Part shown: piece by piece, positions 35,018 through 45,531 of the stretch | How positions within the stretch are numbered: the first letter of the stretch is position 1 | Layout: each line of letters starts with the position of its first letter | DNA from: Ailurus styani | Lineage: Eukaryota; Chordata; Mammalia; Carnivora; Ailuridae | NCBI GenBank assembly: GCA_002007465.1 | Contig: LNAC01000759.1 | Span: 454,260 to 518,259 of the forward strand | DNA length: 64,000 nucleotides | Direction: 5' to 3' | Notes under the pieces: generated by a model | Told to the model about the DNA's origin: nothing | What the model saw: the letters and a program-made list of their open reading frames with translations, nothing else | Database searches by the model: none | Position numbers and translations under genes: made by a program

Positions 35018-35578
35018 CTCCCGCACCACTCCTCCTGGAGGAGGAAGGTGAGTCTCTCCGGGTCTGCAGCCTGTGGGGTCCCCACTCCCAGATCGGTGGC
35101 CCGGCTGTGCTTCAGATCACAGCCCAAGGTAACCCCGAGCTGAGAGACACCTCAGCTCAGCTCCATCTCTCCCGCCGGCTTCTCTCTGAGACCTGGGAGC
35201 TCGGTCGCACTCAGATACCCCTGGTCTTTTTGTGTCCCCGTGGGTCCTGGGACCACACTCTCCCTGCAGGGGTTTCTCCCCCTGCTCAGTCTCTGTGGCG
35301 ACGTCCCTCAGTGGAGCTGACTGCTAACAGTTCCGAGTCTGTGCTCTGCTGCTCGCTCCCTTGCCGGGAGCCGACCCCTCCCCCCCGGGTCTATCTTCCC
35401 GTCGCCTCAGATTCACTTCTCCGCACGTCCTACCTTCCAGAAGGCGGTCAATTTTCTGTTCCTAGAATTGCTGCTCTTCTTCTCTTCAATCTCCGCTGGA
35501 ATTTGTAGGTGTTCAGAATAGTTTGATAGCTCTCTGGGTGAATTCCTGGGACCTGATGATAATCGGTCTCCTACTCCT

Positions 35579-35590
35579 CCGCCATCTTGC
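35579..35590 (-). promoter_or_regulatory. YY1-type site at L1 start
   Basis: The plus strand reads ccgccatcttgc; on the minus strand this is gcaagatggcgg, 10-21 bases from the 5' end of the element. It contains the YY1 core. In human L1 a YY1 site at nearly the same distance fixes the transcription start, so the same role is inferred here. Confidence 0.75.
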
Positions 35591-35662
35591 CGCTCCCCTA
35601 CTAGCCGGATATATTTTAAAAAGGTCTCTTCACCTTTAGCTTTCTGTATTCTTTAAAAAAAT

Positions 35663-37308
35663 GATATCTGTTTTTGTTTATGGTATGAGAAAGTGGCCCA
35701 GTTTCATTCTTCTGCATGTGGCTGTCCAATTTTCCCAATACCATTTGTTAAAGAGACTGTCTTTTTTTCCATTGGATATTCTTTCCTGCTTTGTTGAAGA
35801 TAAGTTGATCATAGAGTTGTGGTTCTATTTCCGTGTTCTTTATTCTGTTCCATTAATCTATTTGTCTACTCTTGTGCTAGTAACTTATTATGTTGATGAT
35901 TACAGCTTTTAATACTGCTTGACGTCGGAATTATGATACTTCCAGCTTAGGTTTTCTTTTTCAACATTACTTTGGCTATTCTTGGTCTTTTCTGGTTTCA
36001 TACAAATTTTAGAATTGTTTTTTCTAGCTCTGTGAAAAATCGTGGTGTTATTTTGATAGGGATTGCATTGAATGTGTAGATTGCTTTGGATAGCATAGAC
36101 ATTTTAACAATATATGTTCTTCCAGTCCATGAGCATGGAATGTTTTTCCATTTCTTTGTGTTCCCTTTAATTTCTTTTATAAGTGTTGTATAGTTTTCAG
36201 AATACAGATATTTTACCTCTTTGGTTAGGTTTGTTCCTAGGTATCTTACGGTTTTGGGTATAATTGTAAATAGAATTGATTCCTTGATTTCTCTTTATGC
36301 TGCTTCATTTTTGGTGTATAGAAATGGAACAGACTTCTGTGCATTGATTTTATATCCTGTGAGTTTGCTGAATTCCTGTATGAGTTCTAGTAATTTTTTG
36401 GTGGAGTCTTTGGATTTTCTACATAGAGTATCACGTTGTCTGTGAAAAGTAAAAGTTTGACTTCTTTGCTGACTTGGATGCCTTTTATTTCTTTCTGATT
36501 GCTGAGGTTAGGATTTATAGTATTATGTTGAACAACAGTGGTGAGAATGGACATCCTTGTCATGTTCCTTACCTTAGGGGAAAAACTCTCAGTTTTTCCC
36601 CATTGACAATGATATTAGATGTAGGTCTTTTGTATATGACCTTGATGATCTTGAAGAATGTTCCTTCTATCCCTACTTTGTTGAGGCTTTTTATCAAGAA
36701 ACGATGCTCTATTTTGTCAAATGCTTTTTCTGCATCTAATGAGAAGATCATATGGTTCTCATCCTTTCTTTTTTTTTAAGATTTTATTTATTTATTTGAC
36801 ATGCAGAGAGAGCGATCACAAGTAGGCAGAGAGGGAGGCAGAGAGAGAGAGGAGAAAGCAGGCTCCCGCTGAGCAGGGAGCCCGATGTGGGGCTCGATCC
36901 CAGGACCCTGAGACCATGACCTGAGCCAAAGGCAGAGGCTTTAACCCACTGAGCCACCCAGGTGCCCCTCTCATCCTTTCTTTTATTAATGTGGTGTATC
37001 ATGTTGATTGATTTACAGTTGTTGAATCACCCCTATACCCAGGAATAAATTCCACTTGGTCATGGTGAGTAATCCTTTTAATGTACTGTTGGATCCAGTT
37101 AGCTAGTATGAAAGACCTAAATGTGAGACAGGAATCCATCAAAATCCTAAAGGAGAACACAGGCAGTAAACTCTTTGACCTCTGCCACAGAAAATTCTTG
37201 CTAGACATGTCTCCAGAGGCAAGGGAAAAAAAGCAAAAGTGAACCATTGGGACTTTATCAGGATAAAAAACTTTTATACAGCAAAGGAGACAGTCAACAA
37301 AACTAAAA
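35663..37308. mobile_element. L1 copy with 5' inversion (twin priming)
   Basis: From 35663 to about 37108 the L1 ORF2 region is on the minus strand, running from the part equivalent to 30131 in the full-length L1 up to 31375. At about 37109 the sequence switches to plus-strand ORF2 starting with gaaagacctaaatgtgagac, equivalent to 30117, and runs to about 29935. The two pieces therefore abut in the source RNA but are in opposite orientation. This is the pattern expected when both nicked target strands prime reverse transcription. A minus-strand peptide at 36569-36751 with [18 protein letters not shown] confirms the reverse transcriptase domain. The plus segment stops at an A-rich ORF2 site, so the true 3' end is missing or internally primed. 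A SINE sits inside. Confidence 0.8.
36773..36968 (-). mobile_element. Young can-SINE, minus strand, in inverted L1
   Basis: It reads from a T-run and tatttatttatttgacatgc through cacaagtaggcagagaggga to gagccacccaggtgcccc. The 16-bp duplication tctcatcctttctttt at 36757-36772 and 36969-36984 is perfect. A 72-codon minus frame at 36784-37002 is translated SINE. Confidence 0.96.
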
Positions 37309-37469
37309 AACTATGTATGAGAATATCTTCATTTCAATCTTACATTTAAATGATGTAGCTGGTGAGCAGTGTGATGTCAAGCTGATTCTTTTTCCTTTGT
37401 GGGTAACCTCATTTATTTCTTCAGATGGCCTGCATTGTTGCTTTATCCTTTTTCTTTTTCCTGTTCTTC

Positions 37470-37690
37470 TTCTTTTTAAAAATTACCTTACTGAGGTATG
37501 ATTGCTATGTGAAAAGATGTACGCATTTAATATATACAACATGCGTTTGGAAATAAGTATATATTCAGGAACCCATTACCACAACCTATGCCATAAACAT
37601 ATCCATCACCTCCAAAAGTTTCCTCCTACTCTCTTTTATTATTATTATTATACTGTTTTCTATGGTTCTCTTTTGACTTCCATCGCTATT
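37470..37690 (-). mobile_element. Old L1 3'-end fragment, minus strand
   Basis: The phrases ttaccttactgaggtatgat, catatccatcacctccaaaa and gtttcctcctactctctttt match the tail of an ancient L1. An (att)n run at 37640-37652 lies within. The ends are diffuse. Confidence 0.6.
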
Positions 37691-37779
37691 CCTTACAGTA
37701 AGGAAGGGGAGAGGCAGAGGAGGAGCTTTTAGTTCACTTGTAACTGTTTTCTATTGTTCTCATCTTGATTCAGAGGACT

Positions 37780-37986
37780 CTTTTTTTTTTTTAAAAAAAG
37801 ATTATATTAATTTGTTTGAGAGAGAGAGAGCACAAGTGCACAAGCTGGGGTGGGGGGTGGGTGGCAGAAGGAGAAGCAGGTTCCCTACTGAGCAGGGAGC
37901 CTGATGCGGGGTTCCATCCCAGGACCCTGAGATCATGACCTGAGCCAAAGGCAGATGCTTAACCAACTGAGCCATCCAGGTGCTTC
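37780..37986 (-). mobile_element. can-SINE, minus strand
   Basis: It reads from a T/A-rich end and gtttgagagagagagagcac, through a G-rich insert (ggggtggggggtgggtggc) and gagcagggagcctgatgcgg, to gagccatccaggtgcttc. The duplication cagaggact at 37771-37779 and 37987-37995 marks the ends. The G-rich patch is peculiar to this copy. Confidence 0.92.
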
Positions 37987-37995
37987 CAGAGGACT

Positions 37996-38950
37996 GTTTT
38001 GATGCTGTAGTTTTTCTATGCCCCTGAGACTACAGGCAGGTTAATGTGGCAGAGAGTAAAGAGCAAAACTAGAAGAATTTCCTTGAATCTATACCTACAT
38101 TGTATGCCAAACTTTTTGGCCGAGAAGTTGTTTGCCCTCTACCCAATACCAAGTTCATAGTGGCCCCCTGTCTCTCCCAGGAGCTCCTCACAGGCTTTCC
38201 TTTAGTTCTTCAGATTAATGCACTTTATTTCTTTGGCATCAACAGTTGGTTGGGGAAGGGAGTCAGTAGCTAGTAGGAGTTTGCTATCTTGTAGAAACCC
38301 TTGAGAGTTTCTTTTTTTTATAATTAAATGGCTAAGAAATGCCTCGAATGAGGGCCAAAGCCATTCCATTTTAAAAGTCTAGTGTTAAATCTACTTGGAA
38401 AAGTCATTCCCTTTCAATTATGTAGTTTTGGCAGGGAGGAAGTACATAGAATTATGTAGGAGAAAGGGACACAAACCTCATTAGCCTAGGTAGACAAATC
38501 AAACAGTGTGATTGATCAATAGCGTGGTAAATGTTACAGTCAGATATCCTCACAATCTGGTACTTGGTGACCCATTAAATGAAGAAATGAAGAAGAGAAA
38601 GGTAAGAATGAGATTTCTAAGCCAGATGACAGAGATGATTGGGTCACAGCCATTAACTGAGATTTGAAATATTGAAGAAGAGCTGGTAATGTATATGTAA
38701 TTTACAAAAAAGTGTAAGACTGCCATGGTGACTGCAGAATTCCCTGGCACATTAAGAAAAATGAATTTAAGAGTGATTTGATAGAGATGCTTTTGCTGCT
38801 AATGAAATGAAACCTTGACAAAAAATCCCAATAATTTTTTAAACACTTGACAACTATTGTGCCAAATTGTCTAACTTATAATTGAAACTAATTTAGAAAA
38901 TCTGGTAGTGTTTTGATAGGTCGATATTACTATGCCTTTAGTTTTTCTTT
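37996..38950. other. Unassigned non-coding stretch
   Basis: No repeat or gene identified. A 66-codon minus frame at 38550-38750 has no support. Confidence 0.45.
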
Positions 38951-38956
38951 GATTTC

Positions 38957-39105
38957 TTTTTTTTTCAAGTTTTTATTTAAATTCTAGTTAGTTAACATAT
39001 ATGGTAAAATTCGTTTCAGGTGTAGAATTTAGTGATTTGTCACTTATGTATAACACCCAGTGCTCATCACAACAAGTGCCCTCCTTAATACCCATCACCC
39101 ATTTG
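38957..39105 (-). mobile_element. L1 3'-end fragment, minus strand
   Basis: After a T-run come ttctagttagttaacatata, gtaaaattcgtttcaggtgt, tgtataacacccagtgctca and tgccctccttaatacccatc. This is the reverse complement of a carnivore L1 tail. Confidence 0.8.
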
Positions 39106-40445
39106 GAAAAAAACTATACACTTAGTTTCAAGGATGTATGTTGAACAATTTCAGACTCAAATTGTTTACAACTACTAACTTGTGTATGGTTTCCATTTGA
39201 TGTTATAAATCTCCACTTTATATGGGAATCACTTGGAATTCATTACAGATGTGTGATCCTCAGAGATTTTCAGTTAGTTAGAACTCTGAAACTATTGGAC
39301 TTACAACATCTGTTGGAGTTTTAGTTCTAATGAGCATTGTCCTCAAACATTATAGGAGCCAACTCTTTATTTCTAGTGTGGATGTGTAGTATAATTTGTA
39401 GGGATGAAAAGTTTTACTAATAAATTAAAACATTTTCACAAAGTGGTCCAATTAAAATTTACATATAATACACATCATGTATATCATTCTTTCCTAATGT
39501 CATTCTTTCCATCATGCTTTCCTAATGTCAGGCAAATGCATTAGCTGAGAATGAACATAAACATACAGGCATGTTATCATGATGTTGAAACTGTGTTCAT
39601 TACAAAATGTTTTATGGAAATGTATTTGTCTGAAATATGATATGTGCGATATAGCTATAATGAGAAAAGTTTTTTTTGTCAAAATGATTTTTGTAGAGTT
39701 TATTTGAAGAGCAGCTAGGGAGGGCAGTGTCCCAGAGAAATCTGCATCTACATCCTGGGTTGACTCTTGGAGTGTTACAACTCTCTTAGGGAATACCTTG
39801 AAGCACTTTTGTTTCATTTTTTGTTGTGGACTTAACCATCTAATTGTGACATTAAAAAAAGTTGATTCTATGATTTAATGAAAATATTACTGAACTAGAG
39901 TTCAGGGGTTCTTCTTTCTTTGGCATCAAGGATATGTCTGTGGTTATTCAAATTCACAATTTCCTGTATCTAACTCTACTCGGTCTATTGTATTTTCTGT
40001 CACACATATTTCATGCACAGTTTTGCTGTGTACCTTAATCATGTCAATTACCTGGATGGCCACTCTCTTTTCTCATGATTTATATATAGCTGTTGAGTTC
40101 TATTCTAGGTACCACAATTTTCCTTATAGCTTTCCTCAGTAAATCCTGATAGCCTTGTTTCTCTTCACTTCCTGACAACTTATTTTATATTATGTCTTTT
40201 TGGGATTGTATTGTATTGTACTTCTTCTATATTTTGAATTATTTCATGTATATAAATCTTATTGACCTGAATGGTATAATTTCTTGAGGGTAAAAATATG
40301 AATCATAATTTTTTATTAATACCTGCTTTTCTTTTAACACTGCTAGGAATATAGGAGATGCAGCATTTGTTCGCATGTCATTGGTCTAGTAGAATTTTGT
40401 TCGTCTAATTTCAACTCCACTATAAACTGTGTGATTTTTGAGTGG
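39106..40445. other. Unassigned non-coding stretch
   Basis: AT-rich DNA with no gene. The part at 39900-40330 is pyrimidine-rich and might be an old LINE, but I could not match it. Confidence 0.45.
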
Positions 40446-40450
40446 ATGTT

Positions 40451-40575
40451 ATTTTTTTTTATCTTTAAAGTTTTATTTATTTAAGTAATTTCTACACCCC
40501 ACGTGGGGCTTGAACTCGTGACCCTGATGAGATTAAGAGTCATGCACTCCACCAACTGAACCAGCCAGGTGCCCC
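40451..40575 (-). mobile_element. Short old can-SINE type, minus strand
   Basis: The 125-bp copy has tttatttaagtaatttctac, accccacgtggggcttgaac, tcgtgaccctgatgagatta and caaccaggtgcc-like cagccaggtgcccc. It is tRNA head plus a short body, lacking the CT-rich region of the long copies. It is an older subtype. Confidence 0.8.
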
Positions 40576-40773
40576 TTGAATGAAACTTTTAAGTTGAATT
40601 TATTTTATATAGATATAGTCCTCAATTCATATATCAATTTTGATCATAAATCATTTCCTTTTTTTATCTCTAAGAGTTTTAATAGATTTTTAGGAGTGAT
40701 GAAATGGTACGATATCAGTCCCACCTTTTAAGAATCTTCTCAAACTTCACATTTCTGAATCTTACCCATTCTT

Positions 40774-40973
40774 TTTTTTTTTTTTTTTTTTTATTTATTT
40801 GACACAGAGAGAGAGATTACAAGTAGGCAGAGAGGCAGGCAGAGAGACAGGGAGAGGAGGAAGCAGGCTCCCTGCTGAGCAGAGAGCCCGATGCGGGCCT
40901 CGATCCCAGGACGCTGAGATCATGACCTGAGCCGAAAGCAGGGGCATTAACCCACTGAGCCACCCAGGCGCCC
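40774..40973 (-). mobile_element. Young can-SINE, minus strand
   Basis: Full length, with the same gacagggagaggaggaagca and gatgcgggcctcgatcccag body as the copies at 8013 and 10704. The 18-bp duplication tgaatcttacccattctt at 40756-40773 and 40974-40991 is perfect. Confidence 0.97.
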
Positions 40974-41220
40974 TGAATCTTACCCATTCTTAATCCACTG
41001 CTTTAAACTTTCTCTTCAGTGCTTCTTTTTCTTTTACTTCCTCCCATAACCTCATTTATAGGAAGTACTATCTGACATTATAAATCTTAGCCATCTGACT
41101 ATTTCCTCCTCTGTACTCTGACTTTATTAAGGCAGGGACTAATGTTTTAATTTTCTATTTTTGATATCTGTAATCAGTGCTTAATATAGAATAAGCATTC
41201 AATCAGGATTTGTCACATAA

Positions 41221-41375
41221 AAACTGTTCTTACAACAATCCTGTGCGATAGGTACTATTTTTATAGAAACTGAAACTCAGAGTCTAAGTGACTTCTCCAA
41301 ATTCGTACAGCAGCAACTGCACATACAAGGATCGAATCCGTAGTTCTGATTTTAGGTTTAGAGGTTTCTTCTATA
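41221..41375 (-). mobile_element. MIR SINE fragment, minus strand
   Basis: The order ttacaacaatcctgtgcgat, aggtactatttttatagaaa, ctgaaactcagagtctaagt and aggatcgaatccgtagttct is the reverse complement of MIR, from core to the tRNA-like B box. The preceding 41100-41215 may be an L2 3' end. Confidence 0.75.
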
Positions 41376-41578
41376 TAGGCTACCAGTGCTAGAGATGTAT
41401 TTTATTATGAGAATCAGTCTTGTTTATAGCTTCTAACTAATTTATAATTTTGAAACTAATGAGTACATTATTTGTATTTTTCTTATTTGAGGTAGCTCTT
41501 AAGGTATAAGGATAATTCAAGTATCTGTGTCCCTTTAACCACCTTTAGAATTAATTCTTTTAAGTGATATCAGTAGGT

Positions 41579-41673
41579 TGGGACACTTGGCTCCCTCAGT
41601 CAGAAGAGAGTGCGACACTTAATCTTGGGGTTGTGGGTGTGAGCCCCATACTGGGTGAGATTAAAAAAAAAAA
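41579..41673 (+). mobile_element. Short old can-SINE type, plus strand
   Basis: It has a decayed tRNA head (ggacacttggctccctcagt), aatcttggggttgtgggtgt, gagccccatactgggtgaga and an A-run. It is the same short subtype as at 40451. Confidence 0.75.
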
Positions 41674-43715
41674 CACATTGTGAATAGGCTAATTTCCATT
41701 TACAGAACATTTAAAGTTAACCTTGTAAGTGATCTGTGGGGGATATTTAAGACTGTGAAGAGATGAGTGTTGTAAATGTACATGTAGTGGTTATAATATT
41801 ATCACTCAGTTGAGAAGTAATATTTTTAACTTTTTCAGTAACTCATGTTAATCTCTGATTCAGTCCCTTATGGCAGAACACATAATCTTACTGCATTCTG
41901 GGTAAACTCAGCAATATCACATTTAAACCAAGTAACTATACTTCTAGCTCTTACATGATGACATTGGGGAGCATGGCTGACCACTGGCTATTGCAGTCTA
42001 TCCAGTCTCTCATCTGTTGAGATAATTTGCTCCATTTGCCATCTCAGCATGTTCATCCCCCTTCTGATGAGGCACTGGTTCATGCACTGTGGTACTCTTA
42101 TTGAAGCAGAAAGTCCTTTAAGGGCCTAAAGGGCTTAGTCTCAGGGACATAGGAAAATTTGGCTACTCTCCTACATAACTCCAGAACTGCAGGAAACATG
42201 GTTGGGTAGCGGGAGGCACTCTCTGCCTTTATCCCACATGCTGCCAGCCAGCTTCTCTCTTCTCCGTTAGGGGGTATTTTGGAAACTGACTTGCTTCTCC
42301 AGAACCCTCCAAAGAAGAGAGCATAGGTCCTTTCTACCATCATAGCCCCAAACTCCTCTGAAACTTCTAATTTGCTCTTTCCTTTTGAAGTAACCCTGGT
42401 TTTTTAGGGGTGAAGGAGAAATGCAGGGCACAGAGACACTTGCAGGAGTCTATTTTTTTTTCTTTCTTTTCAGAACAAATGCATGACATTTAGGAATGCA
42501 TCTACTACAGTCATATAAATACAATAATATAAAAATATGTCTGAAAAAGACAAATCCAAATTTGAAAAAAACTACTTCTTGGGAGAGAGAGAAAACAGGA
42601 TTGCAGAGGGCTACAACTCCATTGATAATATTTAAATACTTAAAATCTAAATCAAATATGGCAAAAAAATTAAGACCTAATAGAGTTTGGTATACAGTTT
42701 ATGACTCCCTGTAATTATCTCATACTTGCAACATTTCATAATGAAATTATTTGTAAAATAATAAAGAAGAACTCTCAATCTAGTTTGGGTGGTAAGTTAC
42801 TAGTATGTGAAGATATACACGATAAAAAAGTCGAGTAACATGAAGAGGCAATCCAGTAGGAATCTCACATAGTGCTTTGACAGTAAAAGAGCACAGCTCA
42901 TAAGGAGAATAAGTCGAAAGGGACAAAATATTGCAGTGGACTTATTTGTATTAAATAAACTTGAATAGATATATGGTGATTATTCCATATATTAGAATAA
43001 TTATGATAATAACTTACCAAATGAATTAACATTTGTTGGTAATGTAACCGATCTATTGTATAACTTTTGGGTTTTGACAGAAAGCAGCCTTCTCTTTATT
43101 AGCTGCAGTAGTATAGATTTTATATAGTGACAATCATGCCATCACTGATTTTTTTTTAAAAAAATTACATGAGATGTGTGGAAGTCAAGGTTAGGATGGA
43201 GCCAATTGAAATTTTCTTGAGCAATCAAGTAACTACTCCAACACTGAATATCAGTGATCTCGAATGAGATTATACATTGATAACACAGGGATATTGTACT
43301 GAATTTGAGTCTTTATTCTCAATTATTGTATTATATATTTGATGTATAGAAGAATGTATAATCTGTCATAATGAATTAGATTAGTAGATTTTATCGCCTA
43401 CATTGTTTAAAAAAAAGAAATTATGGGCTATTTGAACTTATTAAGATTTTATATCATAGCATCATTCTTAATTTTTATTTGGTTAAGAATAATGAATCAT
43501 TTCTCAATCTGGACTCACTCTCCTACTGTGCTTAATCAGAGTGAGTTAGGAAAGTAGGGAATATGCTGCTTCAATAGGAAGTTGAACAACAAGTTAAGAG
43601 TCAAAATATCCTGAGTACTACTAGACACACAGCTGACTGATGAAGACATGGCAAAAATAATGAGTCCAAGGACAGTCTCAGAGAATAATGAAAAGCAGTT
43701 CCTTAAATTTACCTT
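41674..43715. other. Unassigned non-coding stretch
   Basis: About 2 kb with no named repeat. Frames of 81 codons (42098-42343, minus) and 72 codons (42496-42714, plus) have no domain and no support. Confidence 0.5.
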
Positions 43716-43731
43716 AAAAATGAGGGTAATT

Positions 43732-43895
43732 GGGGTGCCTTGGTGTCTCAGTGGGTTAAAGCCTCTGCCTTCGGCTCAGGTCCTGGAATCGAGCCCTGCA
43801 TCGGGCTCCCTGCTCAGCCGGGAGCCTGCTTCCTCCTCTCTCTGCCTACTTGTAATCTCTCTTTCTCTGTCAAATAAATAAATAAAATCTTAAAA
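43732..43895 (+). mobile_element. can-SINE with internal deletion, plus strand
   Basis: It begins ggggtgccttggtgtctcag and lacks about 14 bp just after ggctcaggtc, so the atgatcccagggt block found in the other copies is absent. It ends caaataaataaataaaatct. The 16-bp duplication aaaaatgagggtaatt at 43716-43731 and 43896-43911 is perfect. Confidence 0.95.
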
Positions 43896-43911
43896 AAAAA
43901 TGAGGGTAATT

Positions 43912-44514
43912 ATAATCATGCAATACATTCCAAGCCTGAATATATATGAAGTTGCCGTCAGACTCTTCCTCAGGGTATTTCAACTCTGAGTAATTATAAA
44001 TTTTATTTCTAGCAAAGATACACATATTTAGTTGGAAATAATTTTGCCTTCCATAAATAGGCCAAATTAAACCAAACTGGTACATTCCTAGGGCAATAAT
44101 ATGCATTTCTTTTCATAAATTGTTCTGAAGTACAATATGGTGTTAACCGCTTATTTTTTAAATGTCTAGAGCTGTCAGACGGGTTTTAACTTCTGCGGCA
44201 CTGCCTGAGGAGTTGTGTGCAGAACCATTTCCGTGCTGGCCCTGCCTTCCAGGAAGAAGTGCAGGAATCAGGTGATTAGTACCCACCTTGTGGCCAGGGA
44301 CAGGGTGGCAGCTTGTCCCATCTGGTCTCTTGGTACTAACAGAGGTGGAATAAGGGTTCATATATTTTAATTTTGACATGATTTTGTAGATAAACTGCAA
44401 CCAAACAATGGAGGATGGGAGAATTATTTTGAGGAATGAATAACTTCAATATTTTGCTAATTAAAATCATAAACAAAATATTGATCATTTGCTTTATCTT
44501 TTATCGAAGCATTG
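43912..44514. other. Unassigned non-coding stretch
   Basis: No repeat or gene identified. Two minus frames of about 80 codons (43870-44106 and 44158-44400) are unsupported. Confidence 0.45.
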
Positions 44515-45190
44515 CTTACTCATCCCTCCAGGCTGAGTACAAATGCTGTCCTTGTTCTCAAGTCTTCTTTGACACCCTCATTGAACTGTGATCTTTTCTG
44601 AAATGGACCACTAGCAATTTATTTGTACCCTTTGGTGATACTTTTCACATTCTGTCTTGTATTAATTGTGTGTATGTCCTTCTTCCCAATTACTTTGTAA
44701 TGGTAATACTTTCTGGTATTTGTATAGTTTGATAGCTTTAAAAGTTTACTTATTTAAAAATTTATTCACATTATCTTACCAATTCTCACATAGGCCTTAT
44801 GATTCAATAAATCATCCTCATTTTATTGATATAAGGAATTTGAGGTGGTGCAATGGGCCAGCATGAGAAGACAGATTTTAGCTTCTACTTTATTATGTAT
44901 GAATTTTGTGATCCATGAATAGACCACTTATGCATGTGATATTTTAGCTTTCTTTTCTTGAAAATATGTAAGGGAAATGCAGGGCTGTGAGGGTCCATTG
45001 TCATGTGACATTAATCAGATTGGATAAGTTTCAAAATGCTGTTAAAGCATTAATTATCACCATTGAGAGATTGTATTCTCCTTGGGGATAGGAACTGTGT
45101 CCCCTTTTCATCTTTCTATTTTCTTAACAGTTAGCATTGCACCTAATGCTCAGTAGGTGTTCAATAAATGTTGATTAAGTGGATGAGTAG
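44515..45190 (+). mobile_element. L2 3'-end remains with a MIR piece
   Basis: Segments resembling the LINE-2 3' region occur at 44530-44690 (caagtcttctttgacaccct) and 45057-45190 (gttagcattgcacctaatgc then aggtgttcaataaatgttga). Between them, 44755-44845 (ttctcacataggccttatga then ttttattgatataaggaatt) looks like minus-strand MIR. All are old and diverged. Confidence 0.55.
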
Positions 45191-45192
45191 AA

Positions 45193-45531
45193 CAGGGATC
45201 TGTAAACTTTTATTCTTCAAAGACCTAGATAGTAAATGTTTTAGGTTTTATGGACCATATGGTCTCTGTTGCAACTATTTAATGCTACTCTTGCTGTGCA
45301 GAAGCAGCCACTTAACAATATATAAAAAAGCGAGCATGGGCATATCCCAGTAAAATTATTTATGAATTGAAATTTGAATTTCATGTAATTTTTCACATGT
45401 CATGAAATACTCATCTTACGATTTTTTCCAACCATTTTAAAAAAGTAGAAATCATTCTTAGTTCATAGGATGTAGAGAAACATAACATGCCCTATTTAGC
45501 TTGCAAGCTGTAATTTTTTTCCCAACCCCTG
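45193..45531 (+). mobile_element. hAT-type non-autonomous DNA transposon
   Basis: The copy starts cagggatctgtaaactttta and ends cccaacccctg, giving short inverted ends of the cag(g)g / c(c)cctg type. The body has agatagtaaatgttttaggt, atggaccatatggtctctgt and aatatataaaaaagcgagca. It is a better-preserved relative of the split copy at 4566-5015. Confidence 0.75.

Larger units (their letters stand above)
28916..35599 (-). mobile_element. L1: Full-length LINE-1, minus strand, 6.68 kb
   Basis: All parts of an autonomous L1 are present in order: GC-rich 5' UTR (about 1.6 kb, with a sequence gap), ORF1, a 79-bp spacer, ORF2, 3' UTR with a G-rich tract and an A/TA-rich end. The 15-bp duplication actagccggatatat at 28901-28915 and 35600-35614 is perfect, so insertion was recent on the scale of this window. 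The start on the minus strand is aggggagcggcaagatggcg. No SINE or other repeat has landed in it. The only coding defect seen is a TAA in ORF2 at 32196-32198. As read, it should not make full-length ORF2p, though the RNA could in principle still be mobilised in trans. Confidence 0.97.
34003..35599 (-). promoter_or_regulatory. L1 5' UTR / internal promoter region
   Basis: The upstream 1.6 kb of the element holds the internal RNA polymerase II promoter in this family. The outer 1 kb (about 34560-35597) is by far the most GC- and CpG-rich part of the window. The inner part next to ORF1 (about 34080-34510) is A-rich on the plus strand and includes a TATC-type microsatellite at 34212-34301. A 128-base gap falls in the GC-rich part, so the true length and any internal repeats are unknown. 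Plus-strand frames of 133 codons (35107-35508) and one across the gap are antisense to L1. Confidence 0.85.

Noticed and set aside
34523..35143. 206-codon plus-strand frame
   Set aside because: It spans the 128-N gap, so about 43 of its residues are unknown, and it lies antisense in the L1 5' UTR.
34560..35597. CpG-rich block as a host gene promoter
   Set aside because: It lies wholly inside the L1, between its YY1-type start and ORF1, so it is the L1 5' UTR; no host exon was seen next to it.
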